Assembly: GCA_950295325.1 (NCBI GenBank)
Contig: OX485804.1
Span: 58,094,001-58,158,000 of the forward strand
Direction: 5' to 3'
From: Polytrichum commune
Lineage: Eukaryota > Streptophyta > Polytrichopsida > Polytrichales > Polytrichaceae
Length of the DNA: 64,000 nucleotides
A program made the translations under genes and the position numbers. The notes beneath the pieces were generated by a model. The model was given only the letters and a program-made list of their open reading frames with translations, was not told where the DNA came from and made no database searches. Below are positions 1 to 12,533 of this stretch, in pieces; positions within the stretch are counted from its first letter, which is position 1; each line of letters opens with the position of its first letter.

Positions 1-259
1 TAATTCTCATTAAGTTCCCAATGATAAGTGAAGTTCTCATGTAGTTCCCAAGTGAAAATAGATGTATTTTCAATGTACATAACATAGATGAAAAGAATTT
101 TAGCACTTAACTACCTCTTTAATATGACAAAACGGAGATTCTAAATGTCACATTATTGAGTGTTATAGTCGTATAAAAGAGGGAGTTTTGAACTAAAAAT
201 TTTGGTCACGCAAAAATGTGTCGTAATATCAAGGGTGTCGTATTAACAAGCTTAGACTG
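1..259 (-). mobile_element. Pogo/Tigger-like DNA transposon, 5' end only, cut by the window edge
   Basis: Read on the minus strand, this stretch matches the first ~255 bases of the element at 60102-61805 at roughly 85% by eye, including the repeated motif TACGACAC and a shared AT-rich block. The terminal inverted repeat begins at 259 (CAGTCTAAGC on the minus strand) and is flanked by TA at 260-261, the target duplication expected for the Tc1/mariner-pogo superfamily. The transposase part lies outside the window. Confidence 0.75.
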
Positions 260-261
260 TA

Positions 262-1031
262 GTAATTTTTAGAAGAAAATGCAGACCCACACACACTGAA
301 CTAATCTTTCACTCACAAACACACAAACCTTCGCACAGGCTCTACAAGTAAGGAAGAGCGAGCGTTGAAGTGAAGAAGGAAGAAGTAGCCACCACAACAG
401 GTTTTAAACATGACAAACTTTTAATCTTACATTTTAAATTTGTTCACAAAAACAATATTTTAATTAAGATGGAGTTCTCCAGAGGCCAAGTTTCTTTTCC
501 GAGGATTTGAGGTTGCCCAAGAAACTTGACCTTGGAGAATTCCCCTAGCAAAAATTGTTGCCATGTTGGCAACCATGTCATTTTTTCATCCACGCTTGAA
601 GTTCTTCACCAGAGAAGACTTGGCTATAGTGTAAACCCCATCCGGTAAAGCATCTATTTTCTAGGCCAATCATATTGCTCCATTCCCCTAGATTCTTGAC
701 GAGTGAACTTCACCATAGTCTAACTGGCCCTTACTATATGGCAAATGCAGCAAGAGGTCCTACAAGATTTGAATACTAACAGTACCATTACACAGTACAC
801 AGATTTTCAAACATCAGAATCCATTGTCCAACTTTCAAAGAACAATGAAACATAGATTAACTTGCTTTGTCTTTAATTACATGTGTTCACAACTCAAATA
901 CCAACAACTCTCTTTCTACAGGTAATCCTCTATATATCTATCATTGGTCAGAAGTCACAAGCCTTCTACACTGTACAACTCTGCCATCATTACACTCCAG
1001 GTTATACAAAAACTTAATGAGGCTTCTGTAT
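262..1031. other. Intergenic / 3' UTR of the dehydrogenase gene
   Basis: No coding segment is recognised. The part next to 1031 should hold the 3' UTR of the minus-strand dehydrogenase gene, whose stop codon lies at 1032-1034. Polyadenylation motifs were not assigned. Confidence 0.5.
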
Positions 1032-4000
1032 TTAATCACTTTTCTGTATGTGTGGAGGGTAAGCAGCTTTGGAAGCATTAGTTGCTTCAAGGATTTTTTT
1101 GCTTACTGGTTTATCAGGATTCACAACATAGAAAAGATGAAAGATCCACTCTAAAACCTCTGGAGCAAAGACACGGTACAGAAGGAATACGGAATAGAAA
1201 AACGGAACTGTGACATAGTCATATCCTCGTACCACACCATCCACAGCAGCTTTCGCACACTCTTCTGTGTACGCCACAGGGGCAGGTCCAACATGAGCCT
1301 GCAAAATGTCACCAAATTGTTAACAAACGTATGAACATTCACTTTCCTGGGGTTAACTCCACTTCACTAGAATTTCAGGTACATTGAAAGATAGGGTATT
1401 TGATGTTCAAAGTAAAAATTACAAAATTTAGAAATATTTAGGGCTAATGTATGGAAATCTCATTGATATGGATATTACTTCATACCCGCCCTGAAAATAC
1501 TCTTTCATCTCAAATGGTTGATTATCTATACAAGGGAGTCAACCACTAGGTGAATCTCTCTTCATATTTTCTGACTTGGCAGGACTATTTATAACATCGT
1601 CTACAATGAACATGCATATTCCCACCATCTTTGCTCCAATATGATAATCCAAATTTTCACCCACCAACACCCTTGTGCCATTTTTTCCACCCCTGCACAT
1701 GTTCTCTCCTCCTTGGTCCTATATTGTACATTGTAGGCACTTTCAGGCACCCATGTGATGATGTAGTAGATTTTACGAGGTGGCACAAAGGATTTAATAG
1801 TGCTCGTAACCGCTGACAACATGCCATGTGGCACTTAGGAATTATGCAGTCAAGTTTAGGACTAACTATGTACGAAACTGACAGATATGCAGAGTAGCTC
1901 TGATCTAATTGTGGAAGAATGCGTACATCTCTTTTTGCTTGGTTTACTCCAATTTCACCATGCTCTTGGTGCATCTTTCCTTTCGTAATTTCACTTTCAA
2001 TCCACCCTGGCATGACTATGGTGATTCCCACCGAGTCACCAACCTCCACACGTAATGTGTCAAAGAAAGCCAACACACCTGCCTTTGCTGCCTGCATACG
2101 TAAATAAAATATTATGAGTATTAATTATCTTGATATTCCATCCTACTCCAATCAATTCTACAGATATATTATGATCGGATACGAGTCGTATACTCATATG
2201 ATGCAATTGTTACATTCCACCTTCATTGTACTATTAAGGCAAGAGACATGCAGGAGTAGATGCTTGTACAATATATCATGAAAACAAATCACCACAAATT
2301 TCCAAAGGATGGTGTATTATGTAGTTATTACATTAAAATTATACCTAGTGGTGGATAATGCAATAATATTATTATATACAATCTACTTCGTTCCAGAAAA
2401 ATATGGCTCATGTGAGAAGAAGATACAAAAATAATGCAATTATAACATATTAATAAGGATATTATTATGTTCTTTCAATGTTTTACAAAGTCTCTACATG
2501 ATAATTTTGCATCAGGAAATTTTGTGATGATGAGGCAGGAATAGAAACAAAGGAGACGAATGGTGGTTTTTATGGAGGATATGCCAACTTACATTGTAAA
2601 GGGATTGACGTGGATATGGCAACCAACTTGCAACTGATGCTATCACCAAAATCTTTCCACCAGAGCGGCGCAAGTGTGGTAGTGCAAAGTATGTCATATA
2701 GACACTACCCCAGAAAGTTGTATCCTGCTCACCATATTACCACTTAGAAACTCACCCAAAAAATAAAACTTTCTTGGAAAAAAACAAGTTGCTCCTCTTT
2801 GTGAAATAACAAATCATCAACTCATTAGAAGCATTAGATTAGACTTAGAAACAATTGTTCTAAAGGTAAGAAATGCCCGCCCCCAACAGTTAACTGGTTT
2901 TCAATCTTTGAGGCAACCAACTGACTTTTCCTTGCATTGAGAAATACAATGACAACCAACACACTGGAATCCCAAGAACAGATCACCAATTTACAAATTC
3001 TCATCAAGACATTCAAAATTCCTAAAGTTCCTAGAATTTTTTTAGCATTCAACAATGAGTACAATGATCTTTACCATGGTTGCAGTAAGCCCCTTCATAT
3101 CTGCTGTGTCACTAAACAGAAAACTGTGTGCAACACCCGCATTGTTTACAAGATGGTCCACTGCATTTTTATTCCACCAACCATAGGCAACTTAGAAGTG
3201 CTACAAAAAAATTCTTAAATACAGGTAAAATCCTCAGTGCTTCCCTCACCCTTAAAGAATTACCAAGAGTGCAAACATAAATAATAAGGCCAGAAATATG
3301 CTCATGATCATCACAATGGACCAAGGTTTGTCATCGGCTCAGCAGATAGTAGGTTATCACTGCATGTAAGTCTAAAGCGGTGTTCATACTAGGGAGTCCA
3401 CTAGCCAGAGTATTCATAAAAGACTACAAACAAAGTTAATGTTCATTTTAGTTTCATAGCACCCTCTTCGTTGCTGATATAACATGTATATATATAAATA
3501 TTTTTATTTATTTATTTATTTTATAAAAACATAAAAAATACACATATACCCAGTCATTCACTAATCATAAATTCAAGAAAGCCATCCTTAAATTGATCAG
3601 CTTGGGCAATTAATACTTACATAGAATTATGACAGTTCAAATTATATATGAGGCCCAAAAAATGAAAGTTGGGTCGTCTTACAGCGACCATATTTGTGAA
3701 CGGTTTCATCGACAAAAAGCTTGCACTCGCTCTCTTTTGTAACATCGCCAATTATAACTTTCACATCTGAGGCGCCCTTCGTCACAGCTCGATCCGCCAC
3801 CTCTTTAAGTAGCCCCTCCCGCCGCGCCACAAGCACTAACCGTGCACCCTTCCTCGCGTACTGATATGTTATATGCTGCAATGGTTTGGAAAATTCATGC
3901 AACACTAAATACAACTTTGGGTTCAGATTCCTCCCTGTACAAGAAATGGCTAGCCACCCCTACAAAGCAAGCAACATCCCTCATCCAAAAAACATTCACA

Positions 4001-7000
4001 TAGCAAAACTTTGAGCAGTATACAAGTCTTATCCACAAGCAAACTTCAACCTAAAGCAAAATCTATTCGACATTTTGACTATCTCAACTATTGCATTATT
4101 CGGCTAAATTCGTGTGTCTCTCAAGAATCAACCAAAGACATTGGTCCCAATGTCAGATGAGGGTTTTGTAAATAGGGGCACTAGAAGCAGAGAAAAAAAA
4201 CAACCTCCTTTGTTCGTGAGTAATTTAACCATGTTCAAACCATGGGGAGGGAGGGAGGGAGGGAGGGAGGAAGGTCCACTCAAACCCAGGTGCAGATACT
4301 TGCCCGCCCGTGGCAAGTAGAGAAAATGATTCCCAAACAAGTTAATCATTGTAACACTTATATACTTGAGAAACGGGAGACTGGTGTGCATACAAGAGAG
4401 AATATAAATGTATACTTGACCCTTGTGGCTAGGGAATACTTTACTTTTGTTAAGATGTGAATCCATAGCATTCTCAAGCATGCGTCAGGACATTCTCTTT
4501 CTATTTTAGCTTCAAGTATAAATACAAGATTCAAGGTCCTTGATCATATGTAGGAGAGCAATTACGAGTTTGCACTTGAGCCATGTGGCTAGGGAATATT
4601 TCCTTTTGTTATGACGTGGATCTATAGTAATCTTAAGCATGCGTAAGGACGTTCTCTTTCTATTCTATAAACAAGAATAAATCCAAGCTTGCAAGTCCTT
4701 CATTATAAGCATATATGACAAGTCATGGAATGATCAGAGTATGGTGAACGAGCTCACATTCACGTCAATGCAAGAACACCAATGTTTCCTTTTCTTTGCT
4801 TTCCTTTTCTTTTCATTCATGAATGCCAAGGATAGACAAGCGGCAAGGTCTAATTAAATCGACCTCATTGTTATTTACCTTCAGACATAGCCTACTTCGA
4901 TCAACCAAGATTCAACTTAGAAACCTTGCCAAGTAGAATCACAACCGAGTGAATACCACTTAAGAACACTATACTTCCTTTTTCTTGGGTCCTTTTACTA
5001 TATCCTTTTGGCATGATGGAGGAGTACTTGAGCTAATAAATCAAGTTTTGGGGTAGAGGACCCAACAAATGTAAAGATGAGTTTCATATCTCAAAAACAT
5101 GCATACACCCACACAAGGGTTCTTCATCGGCTTTATCTCCCTCCTTGTTTCACTTTTGAGAAATTAGAATCGTCCACTGAGCAAAGTGAAAATAACTGTA
5201 ACCAATAAATGTAACGCATAAGTAATTAATTCATTCAATGAAGGACCAATGAAATCAAAAGAATATAAATACCTCGCCGATCCCAGAGGACGCACCCGTG
5301 ATGAGCACAACCTTCCCACGCATGTCCTCATAGATCAACCAAGAAGATGCCCATTTAATTACCCTCCAAAACATCAAAATTGGCCATGTAAATAGCAGTG
5401 CCACACCCGCTGCAAGATCACACACGCCAAAAAATATGTTAGATGATATACTTTTACGGTTTGGTAGCTATAAGCTAGGTCATAATATGATGATCAAAGG
5501 ATTTCTCATGACAAGAATGGTATACACAATCAGTATGCACTGGAAACCACAAACCATCAATTACCCATAGGTCACCATTTCGAGTGGGCAACTTAGCCCT
5601 CCTGTGAGGGTTTTGTATAAATGTGCCAGAGATTGTACTAGAAAATTTCAAATGAACACTGCAGGCGGTTGCTATAAGCAAGGTCATAATATGATGATCA
5701 AAGAATTACTCATCACAAGAATGATATGCACATTGAGTATGTACTAGAAACTACAGCACATGAAGACTTCCAATTCCTACAAAGACTAGCACTCTCGACA
5801 CTAAAATACAGGACTCGCACGACAGAAAGGTGGCCAACTCGAAATGTGACCAACTTAATTTAGAACTCTTGTTGCTGCTGTTTTTAAACCATCGGTGCCC
5901 ATTCCAAGTTGGTCGCCGTCGAATGAGTTTCTTCAAACTAGGTGGGAATTTGGGGGTGACCAACTTTTGAGATGAGATGATGACACCAACGAAAAATACC
6001 AGAAATAAAAAGGAGAACACAAGATGACACAAACTATTAAATTATTCAGTGGTCACCATTTCGAGTTGGCAACTTAACCCTCTTGTGTAAGTGAGTTCTG
6101 TAGAAACGTGCCGACATAGTATACGTCAGATAAATACTGCGGGTTGGTTGCTGTAAGCTAGGTCATAAGGTGATGATGAAAGAATTTTTCACAAGAATAC
6201 CATGCACAGGGAGTATGTCCTTAGAAAGCACAATACAGCAGGGCTTGAAATTCCCTCGGAGACTAGCACTCTCACATTAGAATACAGAACTCACACAACA
6301 ACAACAACAACAACAACCCGAAAATACTGACTGCTTACAGGCAGATAATCAGTTAATGTTTGTCTCTTCTTCTCTCTTTTGTTTTGCTGACGGTGCACAT
6401 TCCAAGTTGATCAGCATCTAATCATGAACTTCTATGAATTTGGGTGGTAATTTGGGGATGACCGACTTTTGAAATGAGATGATCACCCCGACCATAACAT
6501 TACTCAACGACGTGGGCCCTCCCTCAGAATATGACAGTGGGACTCTGGGAGCTCAGTCTTGTGCAGCTTTTCGAGCATCTTATGTTCTGAGGGCCCACAG
6601 AACAAGAGCTGAACGCTGAGAGTGATGTTATGACCCAAAACACCAAACGCAAGGAGAACAAAAACAATAGAGAAATCATTGTTACCCCATTGCTCCATTT
6701 CAAGTTGGCAGCTTGTACACCACTCACACAGGAGGGCTTGCCAACTCGAAGTGACTAATCACACGAGTTATAATCGGACGCGAAATTTAATCGGGAAGAG
6801 ATTATGACCTCCACCCCAAGTTTCTTGAGGTGAACCACACATTCAAACACATCCATCTCATTCAGAAACTGTCACGTGGTCCAGCAAATTGATTACAAAC
6901 TCTTCAATGTGCATAATCTCTTCCCCATGGAAATCACGTTAGATGATGGCAACAATCTAGTACGTAAATAAAGTTTGTCTCCACTTCTTGGTTTTAGAAG

Positions 7001-7410
7001 AAGGTGACGATCTCAAGTTGGAAACGGCCACATTCGAAGAACGTTACACGATGGTGACCAATTGAGTTGGAACGGGGTTGAAATGGTCACCATCGCCCAA
7101 AAACAAACAAGAGACGAACTCTCATAGTTGCTTTTGCTGGTCGCCATTTCAAGTTGGCAACTAATTAGTCCTTCTACACGAGTTCTGTGTTTAAAAGTTG
7201 TGCGTCGCATCCAGGAACAAACAATAACAGAATCACTCAGCATATTGATACTCTTATCATCCGCCATGATCCAAAATCCTGAGCAAACACAATTCCATAA
7301 GCATCTACAAAGTTATAACACTTTAGAAACACGATGAAGAAGAACAAGAACAAGACCTACTTACCTGCCGGTGGCAGCACCACATTCAGAAATGTTTCCA
7401 CAAGTCCCAT
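1032..7410 (-). CDS. HSD: 11-beta-hydroxysteroid dehydrogenase-like protein (steroleosin/HSD, SDR family), 7 exons
   Basis: NADP(H)-dependent short-chain dehydrogenase of the plant HSD/steroleosin type, which acts on sterols or brassinosteroid-like substrates at oil bodies or ER. Exons on the minus strand: 7365-7410, 5273-5409, 3683-3875, 3075-3160, 2593-2724, 1927-2091, 1032-1298. All have GT-AG borders and join in frame to 341 aa, a normal family length. Seen: a hydrophobic N-terminal anchor with a P-x11-P proline knob (P13/P25); Rossmann motif TGASSGIGE (53-61); VARRE after the second strand, consistent with NADP(H); NNAG (131-134); catalytic S184, Y197 and K201, with an intron between the Tyr and Lys codons. 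The start codon is chosen by similarity to the family N-terminus. The donor of exon 6 (GTACGC) is the weakest junction. Introns 1 and 2 carry repeats. The promoter block at 7.74-8.09 kb suggests seed/ABA control (inference). Confidence 0.93.
4244..4271. repeat. (GGGA)n microsatellite in dehydrogenase intron 2
   Basis: Seven consecutive G-rich tetranucleotide repeats on the plus strand. The runs of three or more G make it a possible G-quadruplex on the non-template strand of the gene. Confidence 0.85.
4412..4727. repeat. Direct duplication of ~150 bp in dehydrogenase intron 2
   Basis: Two adjacent diverged copies (about 4412-4557 and 4573-4727) share GTGGCTAGGGAATA, AAGCATGCGT and GACATTCTCTTTCTATT-like blocks in the same order. 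It has no coding content. Confidence 0.7.
5460..7200. repeat. Decayed repeat cluster with inverted units in dehydrogenase intron 1
   Basis: A unit containing AAGCTAGGTCATAATATGAT and then GGTCACCATTTCGAGTTGGC recurs around 5470-5610, 5670 and 6050-6200, with partial copies near 6690 and 7140. Inverse copies of the second motif occur at ~5828-5850 and ~6735. A foldback with GGGCCCT-type arms lies at ~6513-6598. A (CAA)n run lies at ~6294-6317. The pattern suggests nested or tandem foldback elements, now degraded. Confidence 0.65.
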
Positions 7411-7513
7411 GTTAACAGGGTGACGGACACCCTGCAGTACTAGCCGGCTTCTCGCTCTACAGGAGCTTCTCTGCAGAGATGCAACCTGCACAAATACATG
7501 TACACAAGAACAC

Positions 7514-7519
7514 TATATA
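7514..7519 (-). promoter_or_regulatory. Possible TATA box of the dehydrogenase gene
   Basis: TATATA lies 104 bases upstream of the start codon on the minus strand, a reasonable position for a short 5' UTR. It is a weak call from motif and spacing alone. Confidence 0.3.
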
Positions 7520-7737
7520 CTACTGAAGACAAGTCTTGGAAGTCTCTGATTACTTACTGCATGTGACAATACTGTTGTTTTATTACATACCCGCCATAGC
7601 CAGCGGCATGGAGGAGGCGCGCTTTTTGCAATAGCCCCAAAAGTGTCTCAAAACATCTCACGAGGGACCGCGTGCTTTCCAAGTGGACAAAACGGCCCCT
7701 CCAAAACCCTTATCAGAACACCAACGTTCTCTTGTCT

Positions 7738-8087
7738 TGACACGTGTCGTCAACTTATTCCTGAGAACCAGTCTAAGCCCAGGTGGAGACGACCCGCATG
7801 CCGGTGCTGCCCGTGGAGATGGAATGGAGACTGCCCTGTAAACGGTGCTCTTGAAACTCATCACTTTCTATCAAACCCAAGACTACCAAGTATTTACGGT
7901 GGCTCTGGGCGGTCCAGATAGAGGGCTCTCTAATATTGTAGACTCCACCTCTTCCCAATATGACACGTGTCATTCACGTATTGGTTGAGACAAGTCTTTG
8001 AATCCCAGGTGGCAGCTGCATGCATGCCGGGACTAATAGTGAAGGGTGGAATTTAAGTGGAGCGCCCTTGTCAAAGTGCTAGATGAA
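7738..8087 (-). promoter_or_regulatory. Tandemly duplicated promoter block with ABRE and RY motifs
   Basis: Two copies, 223 bp apart (7738-7853 and 7961-8087), share a common motif order: GACACGTGTC (7739-7748 and 7962-7971), CCCAGGTGG, then GCATGCCGG. The second copy extends this to CATGCATG at 8019-8026. GACACGTGTC is a palindromic G-box holding the ABRE core ACGTGTC, bound by ABI5-type bZIPs. CATGCA is the RY motif bound by ABI3/FUS3/LEC2 B3 factors. The block is 330-680 bp upstream of a steroleosin-type gene, which fits seed expression. Motifs are seen; function is inferred. Confidence 0.65.
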
Positions 8088-8089
8088 TG

Positions 8090-11000
8090 ATAAAGAGCAA
8101 AACCTGGTTAACCCCTAAATCCGTAACCACCATTCTCCTCAAAAAATCGGCCTCAAATGATTGTTTCTAAGAGAGACTATTTAGCATTCAATTTGTAGAT
8201 GTTTTTGAGCATCCAACCGTATGGTTATGACAACATCGGTCTTTGTGTGAGTTTTAGAAGGAGAAAAAATTGACTGTCACGTATGTGATTGAGAAAATAG
8301 TACACATGTGAAGGTGTAATGGGCAAGGTAGATGATTGAAAACAAACTCTAACCATATTGGCATCATCAAATCAATGACAAGATGAGACCCAATTGGGGA
8401 TGAGACTTTTTGCATAAGATTTCCAACTAAATTGGGAACGTTTTGAGGCTTGGAATGTTTGCACCAAATGTGATTTTTTGGAGAGCCCTTGCAATGTGTA
8501 GCACTCCCTTTTACATCCAATCTTACATGATACTTTCTAAGTAACTTCAAAAACTCCAACTACCAATCCCAACAGTAGATATCTGAAGCATAAGATAAAC
8601 TAAATCCTTGCAAATTCTCATAGCTTTTCAAGTACATATGAGTGTTGTTATCCTATTTCACATATTTCCTAATGTGTCATGAGGTTTGGTCCAAATCCAA
8701 TGCACTTTGGGGCGTTATATGCAAAATGAAACTCATTACTGCTGACAGAAATTTCACTTTCATCTAAACAAGTCAAAGGTCTCATTCCAAACAAAACCTA
8801 TCAAAAATTTGATCATTTTGGGTCTCTCAAGGATTTAGGGGTTAAGGTAGTAGAAATATTTTTATGGGCATGGTGGCCAATCGGACCATGTGGAAGGTGG
8901 GCAGGTGCATGCGGCATGTGTTCACAATGTGGGGTCATTGGTGCCACATGGCAGTGTTTACGGTGCTTGCCAAGTGGTGGTGACCCAGGTCCACACAACG
9001 TGAAGGTGTCGCCCACCTCATCCTCCTTCTTCCTACTTTTCCTTTAATTTGACGGTCCATAGAATGCCAACGTCACAATAAATGGCTAGCTGACTGGGCC
9101 CCCTTCACTACAAACTACAAACTATTGTTTAATTAGTGTAGGAACGTAACATTATTCAACCATAGCCTACCAAGTAGTGTTACGTGTGACTTGGCTCAAG
9201 GAACAATGCCCATTCATTTTGAGCATACGGGCGCTTGCTCAACCCTTGTGTCGCGATCTCCTTAACTTGCGTCCAATTTTTGTCAATTAGGGAACAAAAT
9301 GAACGATGAAACGGGTTTCAAGATAGGACAACCTAACTTGTATACACAATGACATAGTTGCACAAATAAAAGGGAGAACAAGGGGTAGATATGCATAATG
9401 TTGTCGAGGTAAATTATCACCTATGTTTATTTATGATTCTTTTTCTTTTATTCTAATGATGTTATATGTGCATACCAAATTAGGCATAAAAATAACCATT
9501 TTTGGGCCCGCTTTGTCATATGTCATCATCTTTGGGATTGAATGGAATGTCTCAAAAAGCCAACATGGAAATTGAAGTGAAATAGAAATCAAAACTTCAG
9601 ATGTGTCCAATTTAATATCTTCCAAATTTATGTAGAGATGCCACATCATTCAAAAGATGACCATAACTAATCTAACAAAAATAGGTTAACTTGCCTTCCA
9701 CCTCTCCAAGTCTTCCTACCAACCTACCTTCTGCATTCCTTGGTCTCCCCTTGCTCAAAAAGATAGATATGTTCAAGTACCTTGTAAATTCCAAAAGTAT
9801 GACTAAAGTAGATGGGTCTTATATGATTACTTTGTCATGTTCGCTTTGAAATACACCTCTAATTTGCAAAACCTAAATTTTGGTTGATTCATGAATGAAT
9901 GTGGACGGAGAAGTCAACTTCAATCACCCAACCCCCCTCCCTCTTCCCAAACACAAACACATACATAATCATGTTGACTATTGAGTCTAGAATGAGTTAC
10001 AAATTTTTAGAACATAATCCGATTTCTTTTAAATATATATGTGTATTTGGTGTATGTTTTTAGATCAACACCCAATCACATACCACTCAAATATGCGTGT
10101 TCAATAAAGCGAAGTAACTAAAGTAGGCCCACGTACTTTATGTATTCCAAGGAAAAAGCAAAGTCGTACAAAGAGTGATGATAAGTGATAAGTGATATGC
10201 AACTACACATTAACAAACCAAACAAAAAAACCAAAAAAAACCACCATTGTGTTAACAACCTTGATTGTCCAATGCATCATTCAGTTTAGTGTATGTTGTC
10301 ATGATTGTCCAAGCACATGAACTAATCCTTGAAAGCCTTAACGTCCATATGTGAACTCTCAGTTTCCAATGATCAGATGTTGCTCAAAACGAAGTAATTT
10401 TTAACAACTTTTTAGCTATTGAAAATGTCCATCACCTCCAAAGTTCGGTTGTGAAATATAATGAACGGTTATTGTGTATACATCTGAAGTGCTCACATCT
10501 TAAAAGGGATTTTGACAATTTACTAACTACAAGATCATAGTTTTCTTGTAGGTTTCCACCACTCCATTGTATTTATGTACTTATCCAATTATATCATTTT
10601 TTTTCATCAAAACAATGAGACTTGTCATTATGATAAATTTTCAAAGTTTCTATCTAAATTCATGATGGGAGGAACATAAATATTTTTGGTAGTTTTGACC
10701 GTATGCATGTGATCACTTTATGGTGCCTCACAACTTTTCTTATGTGAGGATTGTCAAGAAACCCTTGATATTGTAATTTTATGACACATTTTAGAAATTA
10801 CTTCATCACCTAGGCTTTTAGGGTTAATGGGGTTCCTACTCCAATCATCCCATAGTCAGCCCAGCTAGGAGCTTTCATACCCCACATTGCCCCTTGCTCT
10901 TCTTGATTGTTGCTATGTTCTTTCAAGACATTGATGGGGCTCCCACACCAATGACTCCTCATGTATTGTTAATATACGATCAAGGTCTACAACAAAGACC

Positions 11001-11152
11001 ATCTATCCTTCAAAAGTCATTGTCTTTTGTATATGTTATCTCAAGTTACCAAACTTCAATGCACCCAATTCCACCCATTTAGGTGTCATCACATGCACTC
11101 TCTTAAACTTCGCATAACCCTACATGTAAGGTACTAAGTTTGGACCCCTTTA
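8090..11152. other. Intergenic, no gene recognised
   Basis: AT-rich DNA with only short unrelated open frames. A diverged copy of a dispersed repeat lies at about 9975-10125 (see the 30598-30905 family). Nothing else could be assigned. Confidence 0.5.
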
Positions 11153-11537
11153 AGGTAGGGGTGGCAATTTCCGTGCAGGTCCTAAAGTCGACCCCTATGT
11201 CGGAAGCACCTTTTTAGGTGCTTTTACCTGGGTTTACAAAAGCACCTATCAAGGTGCTTTTACCGTTCATAGCGCTGCCAGCATTTCATTGGTTGCCAGC
11301 GGTCGGTTTTAGAAATCCACCCTGTGGATATACCATGTACCCTATGTGCGAGTGTTGGTCACTCTACAAGGTTTTCTTTAAAAATTTGTAGGAAATCATA
11401 AACATGCTGGAAATTTTTGATTTTTTCATCGTTGCTCTTGCGCCAGCTTTGCGGAGCGCTCAAAATTTATAAGAAAATAATTTCAGCATCCCAACTAGGC
11501 ACGTCTAAAATTTGGACGGAAATAGCCACCCCTACCT
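11153..11537. mobile_element. MITE with AGGTAGGGGTGGC termini
   Basis: A 385-bp non-coding unit with ~24-bp imperfect terminal inverted repeats: AGGTAGGGGTGGCAATTTCC on the left, and its reverse complement with one mismatch on the right. TA flanks both ends (11151-11152 and 11538-11539), consistent with a Tc1/mariner-type target duplication. Internal AAGCACCTTTTTAGGTGCTT is itself a palindrome. Confidence 0.7.
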
Positions 11538-12308
11538 TATATGAATTGATACCCCAAATGAACGCAACCCCATGCAACCGTGCATGTGTATACCCACCAT
11601 ATGCATGTCTACCCGTGTGTACTCACCATATGCATGTTTGCATGTGCTCATAAGTCCCCATATGACCCATCACCATGCCCCCTTGGAAGAGCACTTTAAG
11701 AAAAGAAAAAAGATGAATTTTCTTTTCTTTTAAATTAATTTATATAACTTTGTCATGTTGCTCATGCCATGTCATTAGTTCAGCTCCATGCCTACCACCT
11801 CCCCTACCTTCCCCCACCATGCCCACCTTTTGTACTTGTAGTCCTCAACCTTTCCATATTTGTTTCCTCTTTCATTTTGTCTCATGCTTGTTTTGGGAAA
11901 GAATTTTTGACATGTCGCCCTTATTCTTTGGTAAGCTAGTTGGACATGTGTCCATCTTTAGACTCCCACCACCACAAGCTTCATTATATATAGATGTGTT
12001 CCTAAATGTAAGACCAAGAAAAGAAAAAGAAAAAATGTCGGTATTTATATCATCAGTGTGAGCCCATTCTCCCTATATCGATTATGGTTGACCATAAAAG
12101 CAAGACCAACTTTAAAGAAACAATCATATTCCATCCTTAAAGTTGTCAACAAGTGAATGCATCAATGCATTAAGTCAAAGACAAAAACCACTAATCGTAT
12201 GCGGCATTAAGGGGATGAAATAGCACCACTTTGGCCAATTATAGTGATGGTGTAAGAAGGATGTAAGAACGGGTTAAGAAAAGCATCAACTTTTGCCAAT
12301 CACAATTA

Positions 12309-12533
12309 CTACACCAAATATTGTATTTAGCGTCACTTACTATTTGAAATTACGTGATGCTATAACTATTTATTTGTTTATTTCATTTATTGCCAACAAA
12401 GGTCAAATTGGTTGTTTGGACACTATAGAACATCAACATCTTTACTTGGTTAAAAAGTTACAATAATAATAAAAAGATTTAGCATTGTGTAACTCCAAAT
12501 AGTAAATGACACTAAATACAATACTTAGTATAG
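12309..12533. mobile_element. MITE family M2, copy 1 (225 bp)
   Basis: Terminal inverted repeats of ~38 bp (left CTACACCAAATATTGTATTT; right end is the inverse) enclose AT-rich non-coding DNA. A second copy of nearly identical length and sequence is at 30179-30404. No clear target duplication was found, so the superfamily is not assigned. Confidence 0.7.
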
